Part shown: positions 42,650 to 51,225 of the stretch, piece by piece
How positions within the stretch are numbered: position 1 is the first letter of the stretch
Layout: each line of letters begins with the position of its first letter
Assembly (NCBI GenBank): GCA_900551075.1
Contig: URVB01000005.1
Coordinates: 91,881 to 155,880, forward strand
Direction: 5' to 3'
Origin: an uncultured Blautia sp.
GTDB taxonomy: Bacteria > Bacillota > Clostridia > Lachnospirales > Lachnospiraceae
Length of the DNA: 64,000 nucleotides
Position numbers and translations under genes: made by a program
The notes under the pieces: model-generated
What the model was told of the DNA's origin: nothing
What the model saw: the letters and a program-made list of their open reading frames with translations, nothing else
Database searches by the model: none

Positions 42650-43705
42650 ATGATAAGGTTTATTCATCTTGCAGATGTACATTTGGGGGCAGCTCCGGAC
42701 AGGGGCTGTCCATGGAGCCATGAGCGGGAGGAAGAAATCTGGGAAACATTCCGCCGGTTAATTGCGTCTATACGCAAGGACCCGGTGGATTTGTTATTTA
42801 TAGCCGGAGATTTATTCCACCGACAGCCGCTGCTTCGGGAGCTGAAGGAGGTCAGCTATCTGTTTTCCACGATCCCCGATACAAAGGTTTTTCTCATGGC
42901 CGGAAACCATGATTATATGAAAAAGGATTCTTTTTATCGGACCTTTGTCTGGGAACCTAATGTGACGTTCTTTCGTGAGGAAAAGGTGACCTGTGTAAAG
43001 GCGGAGGGGATGAATGTTTATGTATATGGTATGAGCTATCACAGTCAGGAAATCAGAGAGGCGCGGTATGATACTGTGAAGCCCGGAAAAGATGAAGGGA
43101 TTCATGTTCTGCTGGCTCACGGCGGCGACGAAAGCCATATGCCGATGAATATGAAACAGATAGCAGCCTCCGGTTTTGATTATGTGGCGCTTGGACATAT
43201 CCATAAGCCGCAGGTAGTCATGAGAGATAAAATGATATATCCGGGAGCCTTAGAACCAATTGACAGGAATGATTCCGGCTCCCATGGATATATAGAAGGA
43301 AGAGTTGAGCAGGGACGGGTGAAGACAAAATTTATTCCGTTTGCCAGTCGTTCCTATCAGAATCTGGTTTTGACGCTCCGCGAAGATTCTACGCAGTTTT
43401 CCCTGGAGGAAATGCTGAAAATGGATATTATGAAACGGGGCGGAAGGCACATTTACCGCGTGATCCTGAAGGGAACCCGTGCGCCGGAGCTGATGCTTCT
43501 TCCCGAAAAACTCAAGGCTTTCGGGAATATTGTAGAGGTGCTGGATGAATCACGTCCTGCCTATGATCTGGAGGCGCTGCAGAAGCGTTACAGCGGAACC
43601 CTGATCGGAGATTATATTGGGTATTTTCAGGGAAAAGACAGGACCATGGTGGAAGAAAAAGCCCTGTATCATGGATTGCAGGCATTATTGGAGACAAGCA
43701 GGTAG
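42650..43705 (+). CDS. SbcD/YhaO-like metallophosphoesterase (DNA repair exonuclease)
   Basis: A 351-residue calcineurin-like phosphoesterase of the SbcD/Mre11 superfamily. The five metal motifs are present: FIHLADVHLGA (about 4-14), IAGDLFHR (about 49-56), MAGNHDYM (about 85-92), LLAHGGDE (about 147-154) and LGHIHKPQ (about 179-186). The pairing with an ATPase gene 13 bases downstream matches B. subtilis YhaO/YhaN as well as SbcD/SbcC. It probably acts as a nuclease on DNA ends or hairpins when complexed with its partner. The start follows AAGGAGTTATTTTGA, directly behind asnS. Confidence 0.87.
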   Translation: MIRFIHLADVHLGAAPDRGCPWSHEREEEIWETFRRLIASIRKDPVDLLFIAGDLFHRQPLLRELKEVSYLFSTIPDTKVFLMAGNHDYMKKDSFYRTFVWEPNVTFFREEKVTCVKAEGMNVYVYGMSYHSQEIREARYDTVKPGKDEGIHVLLAHGGDESHMPMNMKQIAASGFDYVALGHIHKPQVVMRDKMIYPGALEPIDRNDSGSHGYIEGRVEQGRVKTKFIPFASRSYQNLVLTLREDSTQFSLEEMLKMDIMKRGGRHIYRVILKGTRAPELMLLPEKLKAFGNIVEVLDESRPAYDLEALQKRYSGTLIGDYIGYFQGKDRTMVEEKALYHGLQALLETSR

Positions 43706-43718
43706 CAGGACAAAGAAT

Positions 43719-45266
43719 ATGATAATTAAACGTTTGACAATTAAAAATTTTGGAAAAATCCATGACAGGACTATGGAATTTTCGCCGGGCATCAATGTTC
43801 TTTACGGAGAAAATGAAAGCGGCAAAACGACTGTCCATACCTTTCTGAAGGGAATGCTCTACGGCATACAGAGACAGCGTGGAAGGGCTGCCCGTACAGA
43901 TGTATATTCCACTTATGAGCCATGGGATTATCCGGCCGCCTATGGGGGAATCCTATGGTTTGAAAACGGGGGGAAAAACTTCCGGATTTCCAGAAATTTT
44001 TACAAAGCTAATCAAATGAGCGAGCTGCTCTGTGAAGATGACGGAGAGCTCCTGGATGAAGGACAGGGGGACCTGGATGCAATTCTCGGCGGTGTCAGCG
44101 AAGCTGTTTACGAAAACACGGTTTCCGTAGCGCAGCTAAAAAGTGTTACGGGACCGGATCTGGTGCGTGAAGTCCGGAATTATATGGCAAGCTATCAGGG
44201 AACAGGCGATGGCACCGTGGATTTGGGGCGGACCATGCAGATGTTGAAAATGTCCAGGAAGGGCTATCAGGTGCAGGCGGAGCGCCGCAGAAAAGAAACG
44301 GAAAAGGAACAGGGCAAGCTTGCCGCCAATATGGAATATCTCCGGCGGGAATTGTCGGATTTGGAAGAACGCCGGGCGCAGGTAGCTGCCCGGGAATCTG
44401 CTCTTCATATGACAGGGGAGGAAGATGGCGGAGTGGTTTTGGAGGGCAGGATACGGCAGATCCAAAAGAAAAAAAGAGTGTTGGCAGGAGTGATGCTTGC
44501 AGTGGGAATGCTTGCCGTATGTGCAGCTTTTGCAGTAGCCGGGCTGCTTCCCCGACTGTTTTTGGCACAGGCGGCAGTTGGAATTGCAGGCGAACTGGAA
44601 ATTCTGGCATGCTGTATTTTGCAGGTACGGCTGTCGGAGGAGCTGAGCAGACGCAGAAAGATGAAAGCACGCTGGGTTTCCAGACAGGAGAAATTAGAGT
44701 GGGACAGAGAAAATCTTACGGAGATTCAGAGGGAAAAGCTGACTGCACTGGAAAATCTGGAGGCAGAATATCAGGATGCCGGGGAACATTCCTATCTGCC
44801 TATGGCAGAAGAAATGGAGATACAGGCGTTAAATCTGGCAATGCAGACGATTGAGAAGCTGTCCGGCGATATCCATAAGCAGGTCGGAGGGAGCCTCAGA
44901 AAGAGGACCTCACAGATATTAAGCGAGATTACAGGAGGAAAATACGGTGAGGTATTTATGGATGCAGAGCTTCATATGACAGTAAATACTGCTAAGAGAG
45001 CGGTGCCTCTGGAAAGCCTCAGCCGGGGAACAATAGAGCAGATTTATTTCGCTCTGCGTATGGCAGCAGGAGAACTGCTCTGCGGTGAAGAACGATTTCC
45101 TGTGATTTTGGATGATGTATTCGGAATGTATGATGAGGAGAGGCTTACCGCAGTTTTGCGATGGCTGTATAAGGAGAAGCGCCAGATCATCATCAGCACC
45201 TGTCATAAGAGAGAAATGGAGATACTTGAGAGAGAAGGGCTGTCTTATCAAAAGCTGGTCCTCTAG
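43719..45266 (+). CDS. SbcC/YhaN-like ATPase with internal membrane segments
   Basis: About 515 residues of the SMC/Rad50-like AAA group. N-terminal LTIKNFGKIHDRTMEF leads to Walker A NVLYGENESGKTTVHTF (about 29-45). The C-terminal signature VPLESLSRGTIEQIYFALRM and Walker B FPVILDDVFGMYDEERL complete the ATPase head. The coiled-coil arms are short. Between them are two hydrophobic spans (VLAGVMLAVGMLAVCAAFAV and LFLAQAAVGIAG...CCILQV, about 254-305) that look like a membrane hairpin, as in YhaN-type proteins. ATG 43719 is used; the longer frame starts inside the nuclease gene. It forms a pair with the upstream metallophosphoesterase. Confidence 0.83.
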   Translation: MIIKRLTIKNFGKIHDRTMEFSPGINVLYGENESGKTTVHTFLKGMLYGIQRQRGRAARTDVYSTYEPWDYPAAYGGILWFENGGKNFRISRNFYKANQMSELLCEDDGELLDEGQGDLDAILGGVSEAVYENTVSVAQLKSVTGPDLVREVRNYMASYQGTGDGTVDLGRTMQMLKMSRKGYQVQAERRRKETEKEQGKLAANMEYLRRELSDLEERRAQVAARESALHMTGEEDGGVVLEGRIRQIQKKKRVLAGVMLAVGMLAVCAAFAVAGLLPRLFLAQAAVGIAGELEILACCILQVRLSEELSRRRKMKARWVSRQEKLEWDRENLTEIQREKLTALENLEAEYQDAGEHSYLPMAEEMEIQALNLAMQTIEKLSGDIHKQVGGSLRKRTSQILSEITGGKYGEVFMDAELHMTVNTAKRAVPLESLSRGTIEQIYFALRMAAGELLCGEERFPVILDDVFGMYDEERLTAVLRWLYKEKRQIIISTCHKREMEILEREGLSYQKLVL

Positions 45267-45331
45267 GGCAGGGAAGATTCCATGGTTCATAATTTGCAGT
45301 GTGCTGTATGGAAGGCAGAATGGAGATTATT

Positions 45332-45811
45332 ATGAAGGATAAAATAAGAGTGGCAATTATGACCCTGCTGGTCATCCTTTTACTGGCAATGGCAGGTGGG
45401 TTCTGGATATTCGTGGGAAAGCAGGCCCAGGAAGAAAAAGCCCGGGAGGAATCTCTGGCTATAAAGGCAATGTATGTGGAAATTGGCTCTCACGGGGATT
45501 ATCTTTTTATTCAGCAGGATAAGGGGAGTGAGAGGGCGTTTACCTCAGAAATTCCTGAAGATCAGCTATATGAGCTGGAAGATGGAAAGGAAAAGGTGCT
45601 GTCCGCGGATAAGCTTGTTACCGGTGATGTTCTGAAGATTTATGGAGAGGGAGCCATGCTGAAATCTGAACCGGGACAGTATCCGGGTGTGACGAGAATG
45701 GTGCGGCTGCTTAGAGGTGAGCCGGAGGATGCCGAAAAGTATCAGGAAATGCTGGAGGCATTCCGGCCAAGACCTATATACGATGAGGAGGAAGGAATCC
45801 TTGCTCCGTAA
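45332..45811 (+). CDS. hypothetical membrane-anchored protein
   Basis: A 159-residue protein with one N-terminal membrane segment (IMTLLVILLLAMAGGFWIFV, about 9-28) and an extracytoplasmic domain of about 125 residues. The outer part (YVEIGSHGDYLFIQQ, then LVTGDVLKIYGEGAML) looks like a small beta barrel of OB or DUF3221 type, a weak resemblance only. ATG 45332 is chosen for ATGGAGATTATT upstream. It follows the YhaN-like gene by 65 bases and ends exactly at a strong terminator. Function unknown. Confidence 0.68.
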   Translation: MKDKIRVAIMTLLVILLLAMAGGFWIFVGKQAQEEKAREESLAIKAMYVEIGSHGDYLFIQQDKGSERAFTSEIPEDQLYELEDGKEKVLSADKLVTGDVLKIYGEGAMLKSEPGQYPGVTRMVRLLRGEPEDAEKYQEMLEAFRPRPIYDEEEGILAP

Positions 45812-45864
45812 ATAATGAGTCTGCGGATACCCGGGCGAGGTATGCGCAGACTCATTATTATTTT
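45811..45864. terminator. bidirectional terminator between hypothetical gene and prs
   Basis: A perfect 15-base stem: 45811-45825 pairs with 45845-45859 around a 19-base loop, followed by ATTTTTATTC. The minus-strand prs gene ends at 45864, so the hairpin lies directly behind it and can serve both transcripts. Confidence 0.88.
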
Positions 45865-47048
45865 TATTCATCATACTGTGCCATATAATTACGTACACAC
45901 TTTTTGATTCTGTCTACAGGGTTCAAAAGATGGCTTACAGACAGGTCATGGTTCAGTGTATCAATAATGAGAGCAATGTATTTGCTCATATCACAGGAAA
46001 TATAATAAGGTTTCTGCAGAAGCTCAGGCGTCTGATAAACCAGGTTGGTAGTCAGTACCTTGTCAAAGAAACCTTCCCGGTGTGCTTTGTCGAATTTTTC
46101 CAGGCCATCCGTGAATAAGCCAAAGGTAGAACAGATGTAGATTCTGCCGGCACCGCGGTGCTTCAAGAGGGCGGAAATTTCCAGAACCGTATCTCCGGAG
46201 GAAATCATATCATCTACCAGGATGACATCCTTCCCTTCCAGCTTAGGTCCGAGGAATTCATATGCGGCAATCGGATGACGTCCATTGATCGTCTTTGTAT
46301 AATCCAGTCTTTTATAATACATACCCATATCAACACCGAGAATATTGGCAAGATAAATCGCACGTCCCATGCTCCCCTCATCCGGGCTGATGATCATGAA
46401 ATGTTCATTATCAAGATGCAGGCCCTTTTCATGGTTTAACAGTGCTTTTATGAATTGATAAGCCGGCTGTACGGTTTCAAATCCATGGAGAGGTGTTGCA
46501 TTCTGTACGCGGGAGTCGTGAGCATCAAAGGTAATGATGTTTTCCACACCCATGCCGGTCAATTCCTGAAGTGCGGTTGCACAATCCAGGGATTCTCTTC
46601 CGATACGCTTGCTCTGGCGGCTTTCGTAGAGATAAGGCATGATAACATTGACCCTGCGGGCCTTGCCGCCGATAGCGCCGATCACACGCTTCAGATCCTG
46701 GAAATGATCGTCAGGCGACATCAGATTTGTAAACTTACCTATGCGGTAGGACAGGCTGTAATTGCAGACATCCAGCATAATATAAATATCATCTCCGCGG
46801 ACGGACTCGGAAATCACGCATTTTGCTTCTCCGGAACCAAAACGGGGAGTTTGTACCTGAATGGTATAGGAATCCCGCTGATATCCCTCAAATGCAAAGG
46901 AGTCTATTTGCTGGTGGCTTCGTTCCTTTCTCCACTGTACAAGCCAGTCGTTGACCTTTTGTCCTAAATCCTGGCAGCTCTGCAAAGGAATCAATCCCAG
47001 TCTTCCGACGGGAAGTGTAGCCAAATCTTTCGTATTTAACTGTGCCAT
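45864..47048 (-). CDS. prs: ribose-phosphate pyrophosphokinase (long form)
   Basis: A 394-residue PRPP synthetase-type protein, longer than the usual 315. It makes PRPP from ribose-5-P and ATP for nucleotide, His and Trp synthesis. The PRPP-binding loop is clear: VILVDDMISSGDTVLEIS, followed by AGRIYICSTFGLFTDG (about 300-350). NVIMPYLYESRQSKRIGRES matches the ATP-binding flexible-loop region. The N-terminus carries about 60 extra residues, as in the second PRPP synthetase of many Lachnospiraceae. The start at 47048 follows AGGAGGAAAATAAAAGGC; the longer frame runs into dnaI. It is the last gene of the dnaD-dnaI-prs operon, five bases behind dnaI. Confidence 0.87.
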   Translation of the reverse strand: MAQLNTKDLATLPVGRLGLIPLQSCQDLGQKVNDWLVQWRKERSHQQIDSFAFEGYQRDSYTIQVQTPRFGSGEAKCVISESVRGDDIYIMLDVCNYSLSYRIGKFTNLMSPDDHFQDLKRVIGAIGGKARRVNVIMPYLYESRQSKRIGRESLDCATALQELTGMGVENIITFDAHDSRVQNATPLHGFETVQPAYQFIKALLNHEKGLHLDNEHFMIISPDEGSMGRAIYLANILGVDMGMYYKRLDYTKTINGRHPIAAYEFLGPKLEGKDVILVDDMISSGDTVLEISALLKHRGAGRIYICSTFGLFTDGLEKFDKAHREGFFDKVLTTNLVYQTPELLQKPYYISCDMSKYIALIIDTLNHDLSVSHLLNPVDRIKKCVRNYMAQYDE

Positions 47049-47053
47049 GCCTT

Positions 47054-48043
47054 TTATTTTCCTCCTATAAATATTTTCTGTATACGGATGTCTTTTCCTA
47101 TGAGCTTTACCATTTGGTAGCTGCTGGCGATTCTGGAAAAGGTACGTTCGGAATATGTTCCGGAAACATCGCTCAATTTCATATTCGTAGAAATAATCGT
47201 TGATTTTCTGCGCATGATCCGTTCGTTGATACATAAAAACAGTTGGGAAGAGACAAAGCTGTTTGTAAGCTCTGTTCCCAGGTCATCAATGATCAAAAGA
47301 TCACAGTCATAAATCAAATCTTCACTGCAGCGGTCATCCGCCTTTTTGGAAAAGGCAGACTGCGCAAACAGGTCAAACAGGTCAAAAGCTGAAAAATACA
47401 ATACACAGTGCGCCGTATTCAGCAGCTCCCGTGCGATACAATGAGAAAGAAAGGTCTTACCCACGCCTGTGTCACCGTATAAAAACAGGTTCTGGAACTC
47501 AGTATCAAAATACCGGACAAAATTTTGGGCGGTATCATGTGCACGTTTGGCCATTTCTAATGCGGACAGTCCTGTCGTCTCATTTTTTATTGTATCAGAA
47601 TAGTAATCAAATGAAAAGTGCTCAAAGTTTTCTTTTTTGAGAATCTCTTTCAGGTTTGACTGAGCGTAAAGCAGTTCAATTTCTGCTTTTTTGAAGCAGA
47701 TACACTTTTGGCTTTCGATGTATCCGGTGTCCTGACATAGGGGACAGGTATAAGAAAGCTCAAGATAGTCTTTTGGGTAGCCGTGCTTCACCAGCAGAGC
47801 GATGCGCTCTTCGGAAAGCCCGGCTATGGAAGCCTTCAGATCCCAAAGCTCCAGAATGCCGCCGCTTAAAGCAGAACGGGCCTTCTGTGCGCTCAGGGAG
47901 GCAACCTCCCTGTCAATCTCCGGGAGCCGCGGAATCTGTGCATAAGCCTTTGCACGGCGCTGCTCCAGTTCATGCCGGTGCTCCGCCTGTCTGCGGTTAT
48001 ATTCCCGCATAATCGTATCGTATTGATAATTCTGTAAAGGCAC
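47054..48043 (-). CDS. DnaI/DnaC-like helicase loader ATPase
   Basis: A 329-residue AAA+ ATPase of the DnaC/DnaI/IstB group that loads the replicative helicase. Four cysteines in CPLCQDTGYIESQKCICF (about 100-117) match the zinc-binding part of DnaI. Walker A is FLYGDTGVGKTFLSH (about 187-201), Walker B is YDCDLLIIDDLGTEL (about 242-256) and sensor 1 is STIISTNMKLSDV (about 283-295). The N-terminal region (about 1-95) is the DnaI-like helicase-interaction part with coiled-coil content. It lies 25 bases behind dnaD and directly in front of prs. The zinc motif and neighbour DnaD favour a chromosomal loader over an IS21 IstB. Confidence 0.88.
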   Translation of the reverse strand: MPLQNYQYDTIMREYNRRQAEHRHELEQRRAKAYAQIPRLPEIDREVASLSAQKARSALSGGILELWDLKASIAGLSEERIALLVKHGYPKDYLELSYTCPLCQDTGYIESQKCICFKKAEIELLYAQSNLKEILKKENFEHFSFDYYSDTIKNETTGLSALEMAKRAHDTAQNFVRYFDTEFQNLFLYGDTGVGKTFLSHCIARELLNTAHCVLYFSAFDLFDLFAQSAFSKKADDRCSEDLIYDCDLLIIDDLGTELTNSFVSSQLFLCINERIMRRKSTIISTNMKLSDVSGTYSERTFSRIASSYQMVKLIGKDIRIQKIFIGGK

Positions 48044-48068
48044 AGGGTCCTCCTTTTAGTATGTACAA

Positions 48069-49148
48069 TTATTGGTTCAGCAAACGTTTTTCATATTCAT
48101 CAAAATCATATTCCCTCTGGTGGAAATTGTTGAATCGGTTAGGGGAGGAAGAGGTCTGGCGTGAACCGGCCTTTTCCTTTTTGCGCTTTTTGTGTTCGGC
48201 GTCCAGTACCAGAATATCTTCCAGGTGACGTACATTTTTCTTTTTCCATCCGGCAAGGATTTTATCTGCATATTGGAAGCTTGGCTGTCCTGTCTGCAAA
48301 ATTGTACGGCTGCAGGCTTCCTGGATGATTTCCATGGAAAAACCGTAATCTTTCATCCAGACATCCATAAGGGAAATTTCTGTCTCCACGGGATTGCGTC
48401 CCGTAATGCCGAGGGATTTCAGGATTGTAAAATAATCCCTGCCGTAACGGGAGGTGGTATCCTTGGCCATTTGGACAGTGGAAATCCCTTCCTTCGCCCA
48501 TGCCAGGGCAACTGTCTCAATATAGCGCATGCTCTTGTGGTTGCGGCTGACACAGTATTCAATCAGGTATTCGATCAGGTCAGCGGAGAAATGCAGCCCA
48601 TCATAGAAAAAAAGAATTTTCTGCATTTCTGTAGCAGACAGGGTTTTTCCCAGATATTGTTCGGCAATGTAAAGAAGCTGGACGATATCTTCGTTTTGCT
48701 TCAGCTCTTTGACTCTGTCCGGAGTCAGAGAAACTGTCTTTTCGATTGGATGATCTATGGAGGACTTTTCCTCAGCCGGGCTGTCCTGTCCGGCTGACTC
48801 GGGAATTTCCTGAACAGATGCGGCGGTTTCCTCTGCCGGCCGGGACTTCCCATCCGGAGAAAGCAGAACAATGCCGCAGAGTTTTTTGCCGGATGTATAG
48901 TTCAGTGATAAAAGGTTCATTTTGGCCCAGTATTTCAGTGCGCGCAGAATGTCTCTTTCTGTACAGAGAAGCCGGTCTGCCATTTGTTCCAGGCTGAAAG
49001 AAACCGGAGCATTGGAAAGTGTTCTTAAAAGGTATACGTAAACCTTGACAAATTCTCCGTTGGCCTCCGGCATATAGTTGTCTATGAAGGAATTTGATAA
49101 AATAGTGATCTCCGAACAGGAGGGGTTCTGCAAAGTGATCATACCCAT
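48069..49148 (-). CDS. DnaD-domain replication initiation protein
   Basis: A 359-residue protein with an N-terminal winged-helix region (FVKVYVYLLRTLSNAPVSFS and CTERDILRALKYWAKMNLL, about 34-85) and one or two DnaB_2/DnaD-type domains. The C-terminal one shows the motif YADKILAGWKKKNVRHLED (about 299-317). An acidic low-complexity linker (about 105-145) separates them. DnaD-type proteins remodel origin DNA and recruit the helicase loader. ATG 49148 (or 49142) lies behind AGAGGCG. The upstream gap carries a -10 TATAAT on the minus strand (49223-49228) and the DnaA-box cluster. Confidence 0.87.
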   Translation of the reverse strand: MGMITLQNPSCSEITILSNSFIDNYMPEANGEFVKVYVYLLRTLSNAPVSFSLEQMADRLLCTERDILRALKYWAKMNLLSLNYTSGKKLCGIVLLSPDGKSRPAEETAASVQEIPESAGQDSPAEEKSSIDHPIEKTVSLTPDRVKELKQNEDIVQLLYIAEQYLGKTLSATEMQKILFFYDGLHFSADLIEYLIEYCVSRNHKSMRYIETVALAWAKEGISTVQMAKDTTSRYGRDYFTILKSLGITGRNPVETEISLMDVWMKDYGFSMEIIQEACSRTILQTGQPSFQYADKILAGWKKKNVRHLEDILVLDAEHKKRKKEKAGSRQTSSSPNRFNNFHQREYDFDEYEKRLLNQ

Positions 49149-49551
49149 AAAGTATCGCCTCTTTCTAATCAGATAAACGAACAGTCTGCCGGATATTTCA
49201 CCTGGCAGATCGGAATACTTGGATTATAGCACAAGATATTTCAAATGAGAATAGCTTATTTTCCGGGGAAATGTTTCCACAATCGAATGTGGATAATGTG
49301 GATAATGTGGACAACGATTTTTGCATAAAATTATAGGCAACCTCTGAAAATGCGCATTTTGTAATATAAATGAGAATTATAGGTAAAATTTGTGCCGAAT
49401 TATGTCAAGTGTATGAAGTGGAAAAAAATCCACATGCCGTACACAGAAAAAATGTGTATAAACATGTGGATAATGTGGATAACTACTTCGAGGCCGCATA
49501 AATACAGGCTTTCGAGAATGTGTATAAGTTTTTTTGATTTTGCTGTTGTTT
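49149..49551. promoter_or_regulatory. dnaD upstream region with seven DnaA boxes
   Basis: This 403-base gap contains seven nine-base DnaA boxes, all reading TGTGGATAA-like on the plus strand (TTATCCACA on minus). Group one is contiguous: 49288-49296, 49297-49305 and 49306-49314 (the last TGTGGACAA). Group two is 49453-49461 (TGTGTATAA), 49465-49473 and 49474-49482. A single box TGTGTATAA lies at 49519-49527. Four of the seven are perfect consensus. AT-rich DNA lies between the groups (about 49320-49400). The minus-strand dnaD promoter (TTCTCA at 49246-49251, 17 bases, TATAAT at 49223-49228) is about 60 bases from group one. DnaA control of the dnaD operon, or a DnaA titration site, is inferred. 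Confidence 0.8.
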
Positions 49552-50931
49552 TTATTTCCCGAGCAGGTGTTCGCCGATATTTACAACATCACCGGCTCCC
49601 ATAGTGATCAACAGGTCGCCCTGCGTACAATTTTCTAATAAAAAGTTTTCGATTTCATCAAAGGTAGGAAAGTATTCGCAGGGGGTTCCCATATCTGCTA
49701 TGTGTTTCTGAAGATCTTCTGAGGAAATCCCAAGGTTGTCGGTTTCTCTGGCTGCATAAATATCTGCAAGCACAATATGATCGGCAAGAGTCAGAGCTTT
49801 GGCAAATTCCAAAAGCAGGGCCCTGGTACGGGTGTATGTGTGGGGCTGAAATACACACCAGGTTTTTTTGTGTGGATAGTTCCTGGCTGCCTGGAGAGTT
49901 GCCTCGATTTCCGTCGGATGATGTGCATAGTCGTCAATGATGGTGACTCCTCCTACTTCCCCCTTAAATTGGAAACGGCGGTCAGTTCCTTTGAAGCTGT
50001 TCAACCCTTTGGAAATCACTTCTTCAGATAAGGAAAGAAGCTTCCCGACTGCGATGGATGCAAGCGCATTCGATACATTGTGGATTCCGGGTACATTTAA
50101 GCTGTAGGTTCCAATGGGTGATCCGTTTTTGAGTGCTGTAAAGGCGGCATGTCCAAGGCTGTCATAGGTAATATCCGCTGCAGTATAGTCAGCAGCGTTT
50201 TCCAGACCGTAGGTGATCACCCGGCATGGAAGATGATCGATGATTTCCTCATATTTGGGAGTATCTGCATTGATGATAAGAGTGCCATCCTCAGGCAGAA
50301 GCTCGGCAAAGCGCCGGAAGGAATGACGGATGTCATCAATATCTTTAAAAAAATCCAAATGATCCGCATCCATGTTCAGAATGATGCTGATTTTTGGGAA
50401 AAAGCTTAAAAAGCTGTTGGTATACTCGCACGCCTCCGTTAAAAAAGTTTCGGATTGTCCAACGCGGATATTGCCCCTGATGGCAGGCAGAATTCCGCCC
50501 ACGCTGATGGTGGGGTCACAGTTTCCCTCCAGCAGGATATGAGAAATCATAGAAGTGGTAGTGGTTTTACCGTGCGTACCCGAAACTGCAACAGGAGTAT
50601 CGTAATTGCGCATGATCTGTCCGAGAAGCTGTGCGCGGGTCAGCATGGGAATGCCCTTTTCAGCAGCACATGCAAACTCCGGGTTATCAGGATGGATAGC
50701 TGCCGTATAGACTACTGCCTGAACGGAATCCGTGATATTGGAAGCACGCTGTCCATAGTAGATTTGGGCACCCTTCTCCTCGAGACTTCGGGTGAGCGGG
50801 CTTTCCTTGGCATCGGAACCGGAAACGGTGAAATTCTCTTCCAGAAGGATATTTGCCAGACCACTCATGCTGATTCCGCCGATACCGATAAAATGGATAT
50901 GCAGCGGTGTATGAAAGTCTATCTGATACAT
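49552..50931 (-). CDS. murC: UDP-N-acetylmuramate--L-alanine ligase
   Basis: A 459-residue Mur ligase that adds L-Ala to UDP-MurNAc in peptidoglycan synthesis. The N-terminal UDP-binding loop is IHFIGIGGISMSGLA (about 12-26). The ATP loop is PVAVSGTHGKTTTTSMI (about 105-121). Further on are EACEYTNSFLSFFPKI, the nucleotide-binding NVPGIHNVSNALAS and the C-terminal DDYAHHPTEIEATL. All are intact. The start at 50931 follows AAGGAGATTATATT; the longer frame has no ribosome site. It is divergent from glgC and lies upstream of the dnaD operon on the same strand, with no hairpin terminator visible between them. Confidence 0.95.
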   Translation of the reverse strand: MYQIDFHTPLHIHFIGIGGISMSGLANILLEENFTVSGSDAKESPLTRSLEEKGAQIYYGQRASNITDSVQAVVYTAAIHPDNPEFACAAEKGIPMLTRAQLLGQIMRNYDTPVAVSGTHGKTTTTSMISHILLEGNCDPTISVGGILPAIRGNIRVGQSETFLTEACEYTNSFLSFFPKISIILNMDADHLDFFKDIDDIRHSFRRFAELLPEDGTLIINADTPKYEEIIDHLPCRVITYGLENAADYTAADITYDSLGHAAFTALKNGSPIGTYSLNVPGIHNVSNALASIAVGKLLSLSEEVISKGLNSFKGTDRRFQFKGEVGGVTIIDDYAHHPTEIEATLQAARNYPHKKTWCVFQPHTYTRTRALLLEFAKALTLADHIVLADIYAARETDNLGISSEDLQKHIADMGTPCEYFPTFDEIENFLLENCTQGDLLITMGAGDVVNIGEHLLGK

Positions 50932-51160
50932 AATATAATCTCCTTGGTTTTTGATGGTATCATTATACCTCCAACAGAGAAAAATGAAAAGTGTTTCTTT
51001 TGTGTATGGAGATATGAAGAAATAACAAGAAAAAAGCAAAAATATGTCGAAAAATATACAAACTAGACAATGAAAAAGGGAAAGACAAAATTGTTATAAA
51101 AAAAACGTATGCAATAACTATAAAAAAAACAAAATTCAGGCAAAATAATTGTAAAAAATG

Positions 51161-51189
51161 TTCACTAATCTGGTAAAGTATGGTATAAT
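51161..51189 (+). promoter_or_regulatory. glgC promoter
   Basis: TTCACT (51161-51166), a 17-base spacer and a consensus TATAAT (51184-51189) precede glgC by 36 bases. The rest of the 294-base murC-glgC gap (50932-51225) is AT-rich with several TATAAAAAAAAC-like stretches and no gene. Confidence 0.6.
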
Positions 51190-51225
51190 AATGAAATCAT
51201 AACATAATGTTCAAGAGGTGATTGC

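Noticed and set aside
47054..48043. IstB transposition helper
   Set aside because: The fold is shared, but the zinc-type cysteines, the DnaD gene upstream and the absence of an IstA gene favour a DnaI-type helicase loader.
49149..49551. Chromosomal origin oriC
   Set aside because: DnaA boxes are clustered, but dnaA/dnaN are not adjacent and no clear DNA-unwinding element with DnaA-trios was recognised; kept as a regulatory or titration cluster only.
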